A program made the translations under genes and the position numbers. A stretch of 32,927 nt of DNA, from assembly GCA_012842495.1 (NCBI GenBank), contig DUSS01000044.1:1-32927 (forward strand), read 5' to 3'. This DNA comes from Candidatus Fermentithermobacillaceae bacterium. GTDB lineage: Bacteria > Bacillota > Sulfobacillia > Fermentithermobacillales > DUSS01. This document shows, piece after piece, positions 8,409-16,302 of the stretch (within the stretch, counting starts at the first letter, position 1; each line of letters opens with the position of its first letter). Under the pieces are notes generated by a model. It was not told where the DNA came from. It saw nothing but the letters and a program-made list of their open reading frames with translations, and searched no databases.

Positions 8409-9524
8409 ATGCTCGGCGACCGTATCAGGGCCGCTCGGATGGTTAAGGGCCTGAGTCTCCGGGCTTTGGCCCAGCAGGTTGGGGTAAGCCATCAGGCCAT
8501 TTTTAAGTACGAGACTGGTAAGGATATTCCAAGTTCACAAGTGATTCTGGCTCTTGCGAGGGCCTTAGATGTCAAGCCTGAATTCTTCTTCCGGCCGACG
8601 AGGCCAATGGAGATAGTACCGGCCTTTCGCAAACGTTCATGTCTCCCGGCCAAGGCCGAACGCAGCATTATCGGACAAATAAGGGAAAGTCTCGAAAGGC
8701 GGTTGGAGCTGGAAGAGTTGACTGGAGAACCTGCTCGGGACGACCTTTCGCCGTTTCTAAAAGGAATGAAGCAGATTGAATCACTCGAAGGAGTCGAAGC
8801 TGTTGCAGAAAGGCTGCGAGATTCTTGGGGCCTCGGTATAGCACCGATAAACAACCTCGTGGAACTCCTCGAAGACCGCGGGGTTCGCATCCAGATTGTT
8901 GATGAGATAAGTCCATACTTCGACGCCTGTGGGTTCTGGGTGAGGACGGAGCGCCAGGAGACTACGCCAACTGGGGACCCGCAGGTGGGAAGCTGCAGGA
9001 TTCCTGTGATAGCTATTCGCAAGGGCGTTCCGGGTGACCGGCAGCGTTTCAGCCTCGCCCATGAACTCGGCCACCTGGTTTTCGATGACTTCTCGACGGG
9101 TAACACGTCCAGTAGAGCTCTTGAATCGGGGAGACGGTTGGATATTGAAGCCGTCTCAAATCGGTTTGCGGGGGCCTTTATTGTTCCTCGAGCGGCCGTT
9201 CTACAAGAACTTGGCTCAAAAAGGAGAAATGTGTCGATCGCTGAGTTATACCTTTTGAAGCACAAGTACGGTTTGAGTATCCAGGCATGGCTCCGCCGGG
9301 CGCAGGAGCTCGGGATAATTTCAAAAAAGACCGAGTCGCGCCTGTTCCGACAGTTGAGCGCGGCAGGGTACCGAAAAGTTGAGCCAGGAGATGCCATTCC
9401 TTTTGAGGAGCCCACCAAAGCGAGGCGCCTCGCGTTAAGGGCTGTGGCAGAAGGGATCATCTCTAGGGCCAAAGCTGCAGAGCTGTTGGGAGTGCGACTG
9501 TCGGAGTTTATGGAGGAGGTTTAG
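8409..9524 (+). CDS. XRE-HTH regulator fused to ImmA/IrrE metallopeptidase, copy 1
   Basis: A 371-residue protein. Residues 1-65 form an XRE/Cro-type HTH (DRIRAARMVKGLSLRALAQQ, then VSHQAIFKYETGKD). A central linker leads to an ImmA/IrrE (COG2856) zinc-peptidase domain with RFSLAHELGHLVFDD, in which HELGH (near residue 217) is the HExxH zinc motif, followed by NRFAGAFIVPR. Proteins of this fused type act as repressors or antitoxin-like regulators, and the peptidase can cleave a partner in response to stress. ATG 8409 is chosen by alignment with the paralogue at 22175; the frame is open further upstream to 8142 without support. A PIN gene begins 4 nt after the stop, so the two are one operon. 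Autoregulation through the promoter at 8350-8378 is inference. About two thirds of residues match the second copy by eye. Confidence 0.87.
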   Translation: MLGDRIRAARMVKGLSLRALAQQVGVSHQAIFKYETGKDIPSSQVILALARALDVKPEFFFRPTRPMEIVPAFRKRSCLPAKAERSIIGQIRESLERRLELEELTGEPARDDLSPFLKGMKQIESLEGVEAVAERLRDSWGLGIAPINNLVELLEDRGVRIQIVDEISPYFDACGFWVRTERQETTPTGDPQVGSCRIPVIAIRKGVPGDRQRFSLAHELGHLVFDDFSTGNTSSRALESGRRLDIEAVSNRFAGAFIVPRAAVLQELGSKRRNVSIAELYLLKHKYGLSIQAWLRRAQELGIISKKTESRLFRQLSAAGYRKVEPGDAIPFEEPTKARRLALRAVAEGIISRAKAAELLGVRLSEFMEEV

Positions 9525-9528
9525 ATGG

Positions 9529-10020
9529 TTGGACTGTCATCCCACCCACGTCCTGGATACGAGCGTTTGTATAGACCTGTATTGGGGTGGACTCATCGGG
9601 GCGTGTCTGGATCTCCCGTTTCACTTCACGATCCCGGACTTCATTCGCGATGAGTTGACCGAACCTGCCGGTTTGGTCGCGGGATGGGACAGGATCGAAG
9701 TTACTCCGCTGACTGGGGACCAGATTAGCCGGGTGTACGTGTTGAAGCAGGACAAGCGTTGTAGGCTCCTTACTGTGAACGACCTCGCCGCGCTTGTGTT
9801 GGCGAAGGATATTAGCGCAACCCTCCTTACCAACGATGGAGCTCTGCGACTCCTAGCTGCGGAGCACGGAGTCATTGCCACGGTACCCTATGGCTGTTGG
9901 ACATGCTTGTAGCTTCCGGCAGAATCTCACCTACAGAAGCGGCAGATGCTTTAGGCGAGATAGTTTCACACGGTGCCTGGCTACCGAAGCACGAGTGCCA
10001 AAATCGCTTGTTCAAGTGGA
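9529..10020 (+). pseudogene. PIN-domain ribonuclease/toxin, frameshifted, TTG start
   Basis: Start TTG 9529 follows GGAGGAGG (9512-9519) by 9 nt; the ATG at 9525 is out of frame. The first 120 residues are PIN-like: HVLDTSVCIDL supplies the first Asp, RDELTE a Glu, TVNDLAALVLAK and LLTNDGALR two more Asp residues. Translation in this frame ends at TAG 9910-9912, but the continuation (GTLWLLDMLVASGRIS, then ADALGEIV) is found one base out of phase from about 9882. The shift is -1, consistent with loss of a G or neighbouring base around 9881-9887. The shifted frame stays open to 10280, but recognisable PIN sequence ends near 10010. PIN domains are Mg-dependent ribonucleases, commonly toxins. 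Its position directly behind an XRE-ImmA gene suggests a toxin/regulator pair, now probably inactive or assembled with an error. Confidence 0.72.
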
Positions 10021-10075
10021 GAGGGAGACAGTTGGAAGTCCGGTTCAGTGATTTTCTGGAAGGGAGCAGGCATGA

Positions 10076-10216
10076 ATGGCTCGAAAAGTTACAAGCAAAA
10101 GGGCAGCATCCGCGGCCTAGGCGGTGCTCCGAGACAAGAGGACCAGCAAAAAGGCCAAGACGGCCTCCGGCAGCGCGCTGTCGCAGCGCGAGAAAAAACC
10201 CAGAAAGAAGAGATGA
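10076..10216 (+). pseudogene. Small basic protein with AGSALSQ-like motif, interrupted by TAG
   Basis: From ATG 10076 the frame reads MARKVTSKRAASAA, then TAG at 10118-10120, then AVLRDKRTSKKAKTASGSAL and SQREKKPRKKR before TGA 10214-10216. Total length would be 46 residues. The second half resembles a widespread family of 40-60 residue proteins of unknown function with an S-K-x-A-K-x-x-x-G-S-A-L-S-Q signature; I recall this from general familiarity and cannot verify it here. A TCG to TAG substitution would explain the stop. The start has GGAGCAGG a few bases upstream. It overlaps the frameshifted tail of the PIN gene and could be a third member of that cassette. TAG ends other genes here, so recoding is unlikely. 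Confidence 0.5.
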
Positions 10217-10902
10217 GCGGGTGGAAGGAGTCGCAAGCATGCTGTTACAGGGCCTTCCTGTCCCTTCTTGGACGCTGTAGCACCGCGCATCTTGTCCTGA
10301 AAGGAAACGAGCTTGCGTTTGTTTATGGGCAGCCGAGCACCTTTACGTAGTGAGGCCCAATGTGCTTGCTCTCTTGATGTCTACTTCTTAGCTGGCAAAC
10401 CCCTGTCCGTCGGTGTGCCGGCTGTCAGCGAACGGTCACATAGGTGCGATTATTCATGCCAATTTAAAGGAGTTTTGAAAGCTGCATCGAAGAGTCTTGT
10501 CCGGAGCATGCGTGGGCCAGGATGCTGGTTGGCGAGTGAAAAGAATCGCATCTGTCGGGGACGGTGCTCGAGGAAACATTTTAGAGAGTTCCGACCCATT
10601 CGGTGCCTAAAGGAGAGGGAGACCAGTGGATCCCATAGTCCAGCGTATTCGTAACCAGGTTTCCTCTCTAGTCCAGGCTGATGCTTTCCGCGAATGGTGG
10701 CGCAATGAGAGGGCCGGTGTCGGGTCAAGTCCGAAATCCGGTGTTGGTATGATTGACGCCAAGTCAGCGCCTGCCGACCAGGAGTCGAGGGTTGGTGGGA
10801 ATGAGGATCGAGTCTTTGGTGGTCGGTGTGAGCGCAGGCACCAGTGCAGGGCGGAGGGTGCGCCGGGTTTTTACATACTTTTGGTGAGGAGGCTATCTGC
10901 CT
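10217..10902 (+). other. 686-nt region without a convincing gene
   Basis: No known protein family is recognisable on either strand. A GTG at 10626 follows AAAGGAGAGGG at a good distance and opens with a helical-looking peptide (VDPIVQRIRNQVSSLVQ), but its frame runs 160 nt into the ABC permease gene, so at most its first part could be coding. ATG 10801 begins a 28-residue frame ending at 10887, just before the permease ribosome site; it could be a leader peptide but has only a weak ribosome site. I see no consensus promoter or terminator. Confidence 0.4.
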
Positions 10903-12093
10903 ATGTTCCGATTGGCTCTTGTAACGGCGCGGAGAAACCTCGGGAAATACTTGATACCCATTTTAGTCCTCGCAGCCGCCGTCGTGATAAGCAGCCTTGG
11001 GCTGTCCGGAGCAGCTTTGTTATGGAGGTATTCCCAATATCCGATTTATCAGGTCTTCGGAGGTGAATTGATAATCCTCCATTCCAGCACGCCTCTGCGC
11101 AGCCAGAGAGGTGGGATCTTCACGGATCAGTTTTTCACAGTTTTCCCCTCCGAGGAAGTCATTAAAACTGTAGCAGAAACGCTTCCCGCTGCCCAGGCTA
11201 CGAAGACCCTGTTCACCGCGGGGATAGTTCCGTCCTGGGGCAACCGGGTTACAGTGTGGCCGCTGATGGGAAGGCTCGATACCACGGGGAGATGGCTATA
11301 CAAACCCCGCGTCCTCCAGGGCAGCAATATCTTGACGGGGGAGTCGGCGGAAGCCTGGGTCTGGGGTCCCAGTACCGACGATGGGAAATCGATGTTTGGT
11401 GACCCCGGTACAAAGCTGGAACTCAGAGCCGCTCAATTTAAGCAGGGGAACCAGTGGGATGTCACGTCGGGCCAGGAATACTTGTATACCTTGAAAGGCA
11501 CATATGGAATGCCCTACGCAAACTTGGCTCTCTGGGCTCCGCTCGAAACGGTGCAGGCACATTGCGGAGCACCCGGTCTGGTGAGCTGGATAGGCGTGGC
11601 ATGCGCGAATCCGTTGCAGGTTGACGGAGACAGGGACAAACTGGGTGTCGAATTGTCCGCGCGCTTTCCTGAATTGAAAGTCGTTACCGCGGAGGAACTC
11701 GCCGAGATGCTGGTGGCAGACCTGTCCAAGTTGAGAGAAACCGCCCGTTATTACTTGCCTCTCCTGGTGCTCGTTTCTTGCTTGAGTATCGTAGCTACTA
11801 CGATGGCCATCTCCAGGAGCAGACGACGCGAGCTCGCCTTGCTCAGGGTCATAGGGCTGAGCAACAACGAGGTTCGGTTGCTCTTCATTGCGGAGTGCTG
11901 TCTCATCGGGCTTCTCGGGGGTGTGCTTGGAGTCGCTATTGCCTCGGGAGTGTCACTATTGCTTTTCAAGGCGTGTATCCTGACCCACGAGCCTTTTGCG
12001 GTGTCTTTTTTGGTCAGCCTCGTCACAGGGGCCGTTTTCTCTTGCACGGCCATACGCGATGTGACCGTGACCGAGTCGATGCGGAATCCTTAG
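10903..12093 (+). CDS. FtsX/MacB-like ABC transporter permease 1
   Basis: A 396-residue permease. One N-terminal membrane helix (YLIPILVLAAAVVISSLGLS) is followed by a large extracytoplasmic domain (about residues 45-280). Three C-terminal helices follow, beginning at YYLPLLVLVSCLSIVATT, with the cytoplasmic RRRELALLRVIGLSNNEV between the first two. This is the FtsX layout of type VII ABC systems, which act as mechanotransmitters or exporters of peptides and lipids. ATG 10903 follows GAGGAGG. It is the first of three genes; the ATPase begins 39 nt after it ends and has its own GGAGGG site. The substrate is not evident, and no membrane-fusion protein is nearby, as expected in a Gram-positive cell. 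Confidence 0.87.
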   Translation: MFRLALVTARRNLGKYLIPILVLAAAVVISSLGLSGAALLWRYSQYPIYQVFGGELIILHSSTPLRSQRGGIFTDQFFTVFPSEEVIKTVAETLPAAQATKTLFTAGIVPSWGNRVTVWPLMGRLDTTGRWLYKPRVLQGSNILTGESAEAWVWGPSTDDGKSMFGDPGTKLELRAAQFKQGNQWDVTSGQEYLYTLKGTYGMPYANLALWAPLETVQAHCGAPGLVSWIGVACANPLQVDGDRDKLGVELSARFPELKVVTAEELAEMLVADLSKLRETARYYLPLLVLVSCLSIVATTMAISRSRRRELALLRVIGLSNNEVRLLFIAECCLIGLLGGVLGVAIASGVSLLLFKACILTHEPFAVSFLVSLVTGAVFSCTAIRDVTVTESMRNP

Positions 12094-12132
12094 GATCCAA
12101 TATCCACCGAGTTTTCGAAGGAGGGATCAAGC

Positions 12133-12816
12133 GTGGACACGGGTCTTATATTATCGGGCGAAAAGATTGTGAAGTCGTATAGAAGCGGTGATGCTACAAT
12201 TCGAGTACTCGATGGGGCCACTATCACGATCTCTGCCGGCGAAATGGTTGTCCTGTTCGGGCCATCGGGCTCCGGTAAGACCACTCTCCTTCACGTCCTG
12301 GCGGGGCTCGAACAGCCTGACTCGGGCTCGGTGTCAGTAAACGGCACGGACGTGTACTCCCTGTCCGACGCCAGGCGCTCGAGGATGAGGCGGGAGCAGT
12401 TCGGGTTTATTTTCCAGTCGTTCAACCTTTTGAGCAGCATGTCCGCATTGGAGAACGTTCAGATTCCTCTGTGGACGCTGGGACGCAAAAACGCCAGGGG
12501 GCTCGCGGCGCAGGTTCTCGAACGCGTTGGACTTGCGCACCGAATGCACCACCGTCCGGCTGAGCTGTCCGGAGGTGAACAGCAAAGAGTAGCGATTGCC
12601 CGGGCCCTGGTCACTCAGCCCAAAATGGTATTCGCCGATGAACCCACGGGTAATCTTGATAGTTCCTCGGCTTCGAGCGTGATGAATTGCCTCGTATCGG
12701 CCGTGCGCGATTCAAACGCGGGTTGTCTCCTGGTGACCCACAACGCGCAGTGGGGCGAACTTGCCGATCGAGTTCTGTACCTGATCGACGGCAGGGTGGA
12801 GGTGGAACCGAAATGA
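12133..12816 (+). CDS. ABC transporter ATP-binding protein (LolD/MacB-type)
   Basis: A 227-residue ATPase with every ABC motif: Walker A GPSGSGKTT, Q-loop FIFQSFNLL, signature LSGGEQQRVAIARAL, Walker B MVFADEPTGNLDS and a switch His in LLVTHN. FADEPTGNLD is characteristic of the LolD/MacB/FtsE branch, which partners with FtsX-like permeases. GTG 12133 follows GAAGGAGGG. Its TGA overlaps the ATG of the next permease, so translation of the two is coupled. It should energise a heterodimer of the two flanking permeases. Confidence 0.93.
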   Translation: MDTGLILSGEKIVKSYRSGDATIRVLDGATITISAGEMVVLFGPSGSGKTTLLHVLAGLEQPDSGSVSVNGTDVYSLSDARRSRMRREQFGFIFQSFNLLSSMSALENVQIPLWTLGRKNARGLAAQVLERVGLAHRMHHRPAELSGGEQQRVAIARALVTQPKMVFADEPTGNLDSSSASSVMNCLVSAVRDSNAGCLLVTHNAQWGELADRVLYLIDGRVEVEPK

Positions 12817-13916
12817 TGCCTACGATAGCTCGCCTCGTCTGGTGGGGCTTCACCAGGGACCGGTTGAAAGTGGCCTTTATGGTTCTTGCAATGGTGGGAG
12901 GCATGGCTGCGTATGCGATGCTCGAGCCGACCTTGAGTCACGTTTCGGCTACATCCATGCAGATGTGGCGTACGGAAGTCCCCTGGGACATATCGATCAA
13001 AGGGGCTGGAGTACACAGCTTAGCGGAGAGTTTTTCTTCAATAGGGGGGATTATTGCATACGAGGAGGTGTTCCTCGTAGATGCCATCCTCCCCCGGGGA
13101 CAGGTGACCCTGTTAGCTCTAAAAGCTCACAGTGAACCTGCCGCCGGAACTATGCCGATGTTTTCGTTGGAGTGCGTCGAAGGAAAGGGGCCAGCGGCAG
13201 AAAACGAAATAGCTCTCACTCAGGAGCTGTCGGAGGCGCTGGGGCTAACGGTCGGAGATCCTGTTTCACTACTTCCCGTCGAAAGTCCCGAAGCGCCTGT
13301 ACGCTTTACAGTGTCAGGCGTCTTGGCTGCTAAGATGCGTGTGCCGACGCTTCCCGTGATAACCGAGGAAGGGGCATCCAGGGTCTGTCCTGATCTTTCG
13401 AGATACGAATGTATTCTCGTTATGCTCGATGGCCGCGTAGACATCGCAAGGGTGGCTTCTGCCTTCAGGAAGCTCGCTCCTCACGCACAGGTCGTCACTC
13501 TAGAGGAGCAGTACAGAGGTGTTTCAACGGGGTTCGGCTACGCAGGCGCCATTCGGTCGGCTGCCCAGGTTATCACGATGGTCGTAGCAACCGCGTCTCT
13601 CATAACGCTCTTCTTCCTAGGCGAGAAGACTAAGTCTTATCAGATGGGAGTCCTGAAAGCTGTCGGGGTACCTTCGAGCTGGTTGGTGCTTTCTTCCGGC
13701 ATCGAAGGGGTCATGATTTTATGTGCCGGGGGCGCTCTGGGATGGATTCTCGTGGTCCGGTTCTATGAAATAGCTGCACCGCTCTCTCTCGAAAGCGCAA
13801 TGCGGGGTCTCGGAGAGATGCTTGAGGTACTCCTGCCCGGAGGCGCGGCAGGCATAATCGTCGCTTCAATCACGGTCATCTCAAGACCCGTGGCCTCGCT
13901 TTTGCGGGAGTGGTAA
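12813..13916 (+). CDS. FtsX/MacB-like ABC transporter permease 2
   Basis: A 367-residue permease with the same layout as permease 1. An N-terminal helix (VAFMVLAMVGGMAAYAML) is followed by an extracytoplasmic domain to about residue 240, and three C-terminal helices. FLGEKTKSYQMGVLKAVGVP lies between the first two of these, equivalent to the coupling segment of FtsX proteins. Start ATG 12813 forms an ATGA overlap with the ATPase stop; a second in-frame ATG follows directly at 12816. The two permeases are too diverged to be a recent duplication, so they probably form an asymmetric pair. Confidence 0.88.
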   Translation: MMPTIARLVWWGFTRDRLKVAFMVLAMVGGMAAYAMLEPTLSHVSATSMQMWRTEVPWDISIKGAGVHSLAESFSSIGGIIAYEEVFLVDAILPRGQVTLLALKAHSEPAAGTMPMFSLECVEGKGPAAENEIALTQELSEALGLTVGDPVSLLPVESPEAPVRFTVSGVLAAKMRVPTLPVITEEGASRVCPDLSRYECILVMLDGRVDIARVASAFRKLAPHAQVVTLEEQYRGVSTGFGYAGAIRSAAQVITMVVATASLITLFFLGEKTKSYQMGVLKAVGVPSSWLVLSSGIEGVMILCAGGALGWILVVRFYEIAAPLSLESAMRGLGEMLEVLLPGGAAGIIVASITVISRPVASLLREW

Positions 13917-14013
13917 GGCAATAACACGCGATTCGTCTGAGCGGCTTTAGTCATCACACAACATACCATGTAATACTTCCGGGCCATGGGTCCAGGGAGG
14001 GAGGCTTATCCAA

Positions 14014-14322
14014 ATGCGTTCCGTTACCGTCAAAAAGGTCTCCCCTGTTTCCTATGTGTGGGTATCAGCACTTTCTTTCATTGCGATCGGGGTTCTGCTG
14101 GGGACAGTGGTATTCATTGGAAGTGTGTTCGGGTTACCGGTTGAAAACGAAGTGTTCGGTAGGGATTTTCATGGCGCACAGGCGGGCGCGCTCTCGCTTG
14201 TTCTTGGTCCGCCAGTACTGGGGATCCTAGGGGTGATTGCAGGCGTTTTGTCGTACCCGCTCTTTTCTGTGATGCTTCGCCTGTTTCGTGGAGTTCGGAT
14301 TCATGGCCAGTTCGAGCCGTGA
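14014..14322 (+). CDS. Small two-helix membrane protein
   Basis: A 102-residue protein with a good ribosome site (GGGAGGGAGG upstream of ATG 14014). Two hydrophobic segments are visible: residues about 12-40 (YVWVSALSFIAIGVLLG) and 60-90 (LSLVLGPPVLGILGVIAGVL), each with flanking charged residues. No family is recognised. It lies 97 nt after the ABC operon on the same strand and could be an accessory membrane subunit; that is inference from position only. Confidence 0.6.
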   Translation: MRSVTVKKVSPVSYVWVSALSFIAIGVLLGTVVFIGSVFGLPVENEVFGRDFHGAQAGALSLVLGPPVLGILGVIAGVLSYPLFSVMLRLFRGVRIHGQFEP

Positions 14323-14489
14323 AACGGCCTGCTTTTCGCATGCGTGCGGTAAGGAAGCGACGCTTTTTGTTCAATTTGCTCGGGCCATCCTCAGGCTTTC
14401 TTTGAACCGGCGGCTGTCGCCTGACGTCGTGAGGGGAGAAGGTGCTTTCGCTCCTCCTCCAAGGCTTCTCCAACCGTAATTTTGGAATC

Positions 14490-14661
14490 CGGTACAGGAA
14501 TGATACTTCAGGTACTCAATGCTCTTACGCATCAGGAATTCGTTGAGTTCGTCGTAATCTTTTACCTCAGGCACAGGAGTGAAGAAGTGCCGTTCAACAA
14601 ACCCGCCCAGGCTCTCGATTGATCCCTTCTCGTTTCCTTTCCCCACCTGGCACAGGCTCAT
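14490..14661 (-). pseudogene. IS21-family istA transposase shard
   Basis: Reading leftward from 14661, GKGNEKGSIESLGGFVERHF, then TPVPEVKDYDELNEFL and a short helix ending near EYLK, matches the region just after the catalytic core of IS21 IstA transposases, where GKGNEKG is highly typical. Neither the DDE residues nor the C-terminus remain. At the right, the shard ends within a few bases of an SbcC fragment on the opposite strand; at the left, similarity fades by about 14490. No istB is present. Confidence 0.65.
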
Positions 14662-14671
14662 GCTGAAGTTA

Positions 14672-14755
14672 AGTTATAGTCAGCTCAGAGGACGGTATCC
14701 CCTGGGTTTCTTCTTCCTGGACGAGGGGTTCGGAACGCTGGATGAGGAGAAGGTA
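14672..14755 (+). pseudogene. SbcC (Rad50-like exonuclease subunit) shard
   Basis: Twenty-eight codons read SYSQLRGRYPLG, then FFFLDEGFGTLDEEKV. FFLDEGFGTLD is the Walker B and D-loop region near the C-terminus of SbcC/Rad50 ATPases and is among the most conserved segments of that family. Nothing before or after it is recognisable, so this is a small fossil of a gene that is over 1000 residues long when intact. It directly abuts the IS21 shard, which suggests that transposition and deletion removed the rest. Confidence 0.6.
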
Positions 14756-14968
14756 ACTTCTCAGTTCCCGCTTCGGTCGGTAGCCTTACCAGCCGAAGAC
14801 GGGTTCCGATCTGCCGACGATGTCCCGGCGGTAACGAGACCGAAGGTTGGGGAATCTGCACATCCCGGACAGCTTCTGTAATATAGGCAAGTCCGGGTCC
14901 AGCCAAAGTGACAAAGATATCAGGACGGATTTTGCTACACGATGAGTTCGCCATCGAAACAAGCCTAA

Positions 14969-15490
14969 GTGGGCGAGACTGCGACCGTCGAGCTCATGAA
15001 ACCGGACGGAAACGTTGTGGAGCTCCAGGTGTCCAGGGAAGTTCGAGCGTGGGCGGCGGGCTTCGTGTGGCCTCCCAGGTTCCAGGAGAGTCAGAGATTA
15101 CAGGCGGCTGAAACGCCGGCACCCCAGACGGTTGAGAAGTGGAGAACCGGGAACCTCTACGCCACGTTCTTAAGCGACTCCGTCGGGTACATTCAGATTC
15201 GGCAGATGTTGCAGGAACCCGGTGAAGATATGAAGGTTGTCCGGGACTTCATGCAAGCTGCCAGGTCCCTACCTGACCTCATCATCGACATACGGGGCAA
15301 TCAGGGCGGGAGCGACATGTACTGGAGGACGCTGGTGGGTCTCCTGGCGGAGAGTTTATCCGCGCCGGTACTGCGGGGGATACGTGTCTGGCTGCTTCCG
15401 AGAGAAAGTGTGGGATACCCTGGACGCCCTTGGCCGCGGACTCCACGATTGTTCTTCGCGGTTTTCGATGGTGCCCGCCAGGTCATGAAG
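14969..15490 (+). pseudogene. S41 (C-terminal processing) peptidase remnant
   Basis: The frame starting at GTG 14969, directly after an in-frame TAA, contains VGYIQIRQM, then LPDLIIDIRGNQGGSDMYWR, the hallmark strand and glycine loop of S41/tail-specific proteases. The catalytic Ser/Lys region that should follow is absent. After about 15370 the reading seems to shift frame (GYVSGCFREKVWDTLDALG appears in another frame) and then loses any family resemblance. No ribosome site precedes the GTG. It is a decayed fragment with at least one frameshift and missing both ends. Confidence 0.55.
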
Positions 15491-15568
15491 CGGTGCACGG
15501 GATTGCCAGGTGTAAGTTCCCGGTTGGATGTCCCAGAAGCTGTTGCCTTTCCCTGCACCGATTTACTT

Positions 15569-15655
15569 CTAGGTTCTTGCCAACTCTCCCACCGCATCTG
15601 CTTCCTGACGAATGTAAGCGATCTTCCTCAAAACGCGGTCTTCATCTATGGTCAC
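15569..15655 (-). pseudogene. HepT-like (HEPN/DUF86) N-terminal stub
   Basis: Starting at GTG 15655, 3 nt after the nucleotidyltransferase stop on the same strand, 28 residues (VTIDEDRVLRKIAYIRQEAD, then AVGELART) end at TAG. DxxxVxxRLxYIRxxxxxxxEL is the typical first helix of DUF86 HEPN toxins, and the gene order matches MntA-HepT pairs. The rest of HepT, including the RX4-6HXY ribonuclease motif, is absent, so no toxin activity is possible. Confidence 0.5.
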
Positions 15656-15658
15656 ACT

Positions 15659-16078
15659 TTATACCCCCGCGATTATTCTCAGCGCTTCCCGATACCGCGG
15701 ATAATTTTCGCCGTAGAGGCGGCTTATTCTCTCGATGAAATCCGTAACCACCGACGGCATGCGGTTGTAAATCAAACGGCCACCTCTTATCACCTTGAAT
15801 GCGAAGATGCTGTTCGCCGTGTTTAAAGGTACGACATCGAAAGGATGACCGTCGAACTTCGGCAGCTCGTTGCTTATCACATTGGCGATCCTTTCATACT
15901 CGCGCTCTGGGAGCCCGTCGACTGGGGTTAACACAAGCCCGATATCGACATCGCTGTCCGGACGGCATAACTCAAGAGCTGAGCCGAAAAGAAAAGCAGC
16001 AGCTATTTCCTCCCGGGTTTCGAAGACGGGAGTGACTGTTTTGACTATCAGGTCAATCGGCAGGTGAACGATGTTCCA
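15659..16078 (-). pseudogene. MntA-like minimal nucleotidyltransferase, no canonical start
   Basis: The minus-strand frame runs from a stop at 16079-16081 to TAA at 15659-15661, at most 139 residues. It includes FLFGSALELCRPDSDVDIGL, the GS-x9-SDxDxxL active site of MNT-type nucleotidyltransferases. A helical C-terminal half follows (DFIERISRLYGENYPRYREAL). Intact MntA proteins transfer AMP groups to a tyrosine of HepT and so neutralise it. In this frame there is no ATG, GTG or TTG upstream of the active site; the first is the GTG at 15934, after it. An out-of-frame ATG at about 16077 could be the original start if a base were lost early in the gene. The adjoining HepT is a stub, so the pair is dead or under decay. 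Confidence 0.65.
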
Positions 16079-16302
16079 TCACCCGTCAACAATGGTAGCA
16101 TACAGCATGTGGTGCATCAACAAAGGTCCGCGGGGCAGCCCCACGGTCTCTTCCTGCGGTTTCTTCTCTGCCTGGAAAGGGTGTAGTCCTTGACGTTGCC
16201 GGCGACCGTCGACCCGATGGTACTCTCCGCGCATTCAAGATAGACGGGGGCAGTCCTTTGTGCGCGAGCTGTGCAACTTGTTTGATTCGTTCGGAATAAA
16301 GC

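Noticed and set aside
7774-10216. TAG stops in otherwise readable frames as a sign of amber recoding
   Set aside because: Both XRE-ImmA genes end naturally at TAG and no suppressor tRNA or recoding element is visible; point mutations suffice.
10626-11066. 146-residue frame with a decent ribosome site ahead of the ABC operon
   Set aside because: Its second half lies out of frame inside the permease gene and it matches nothing; at best a short leader.
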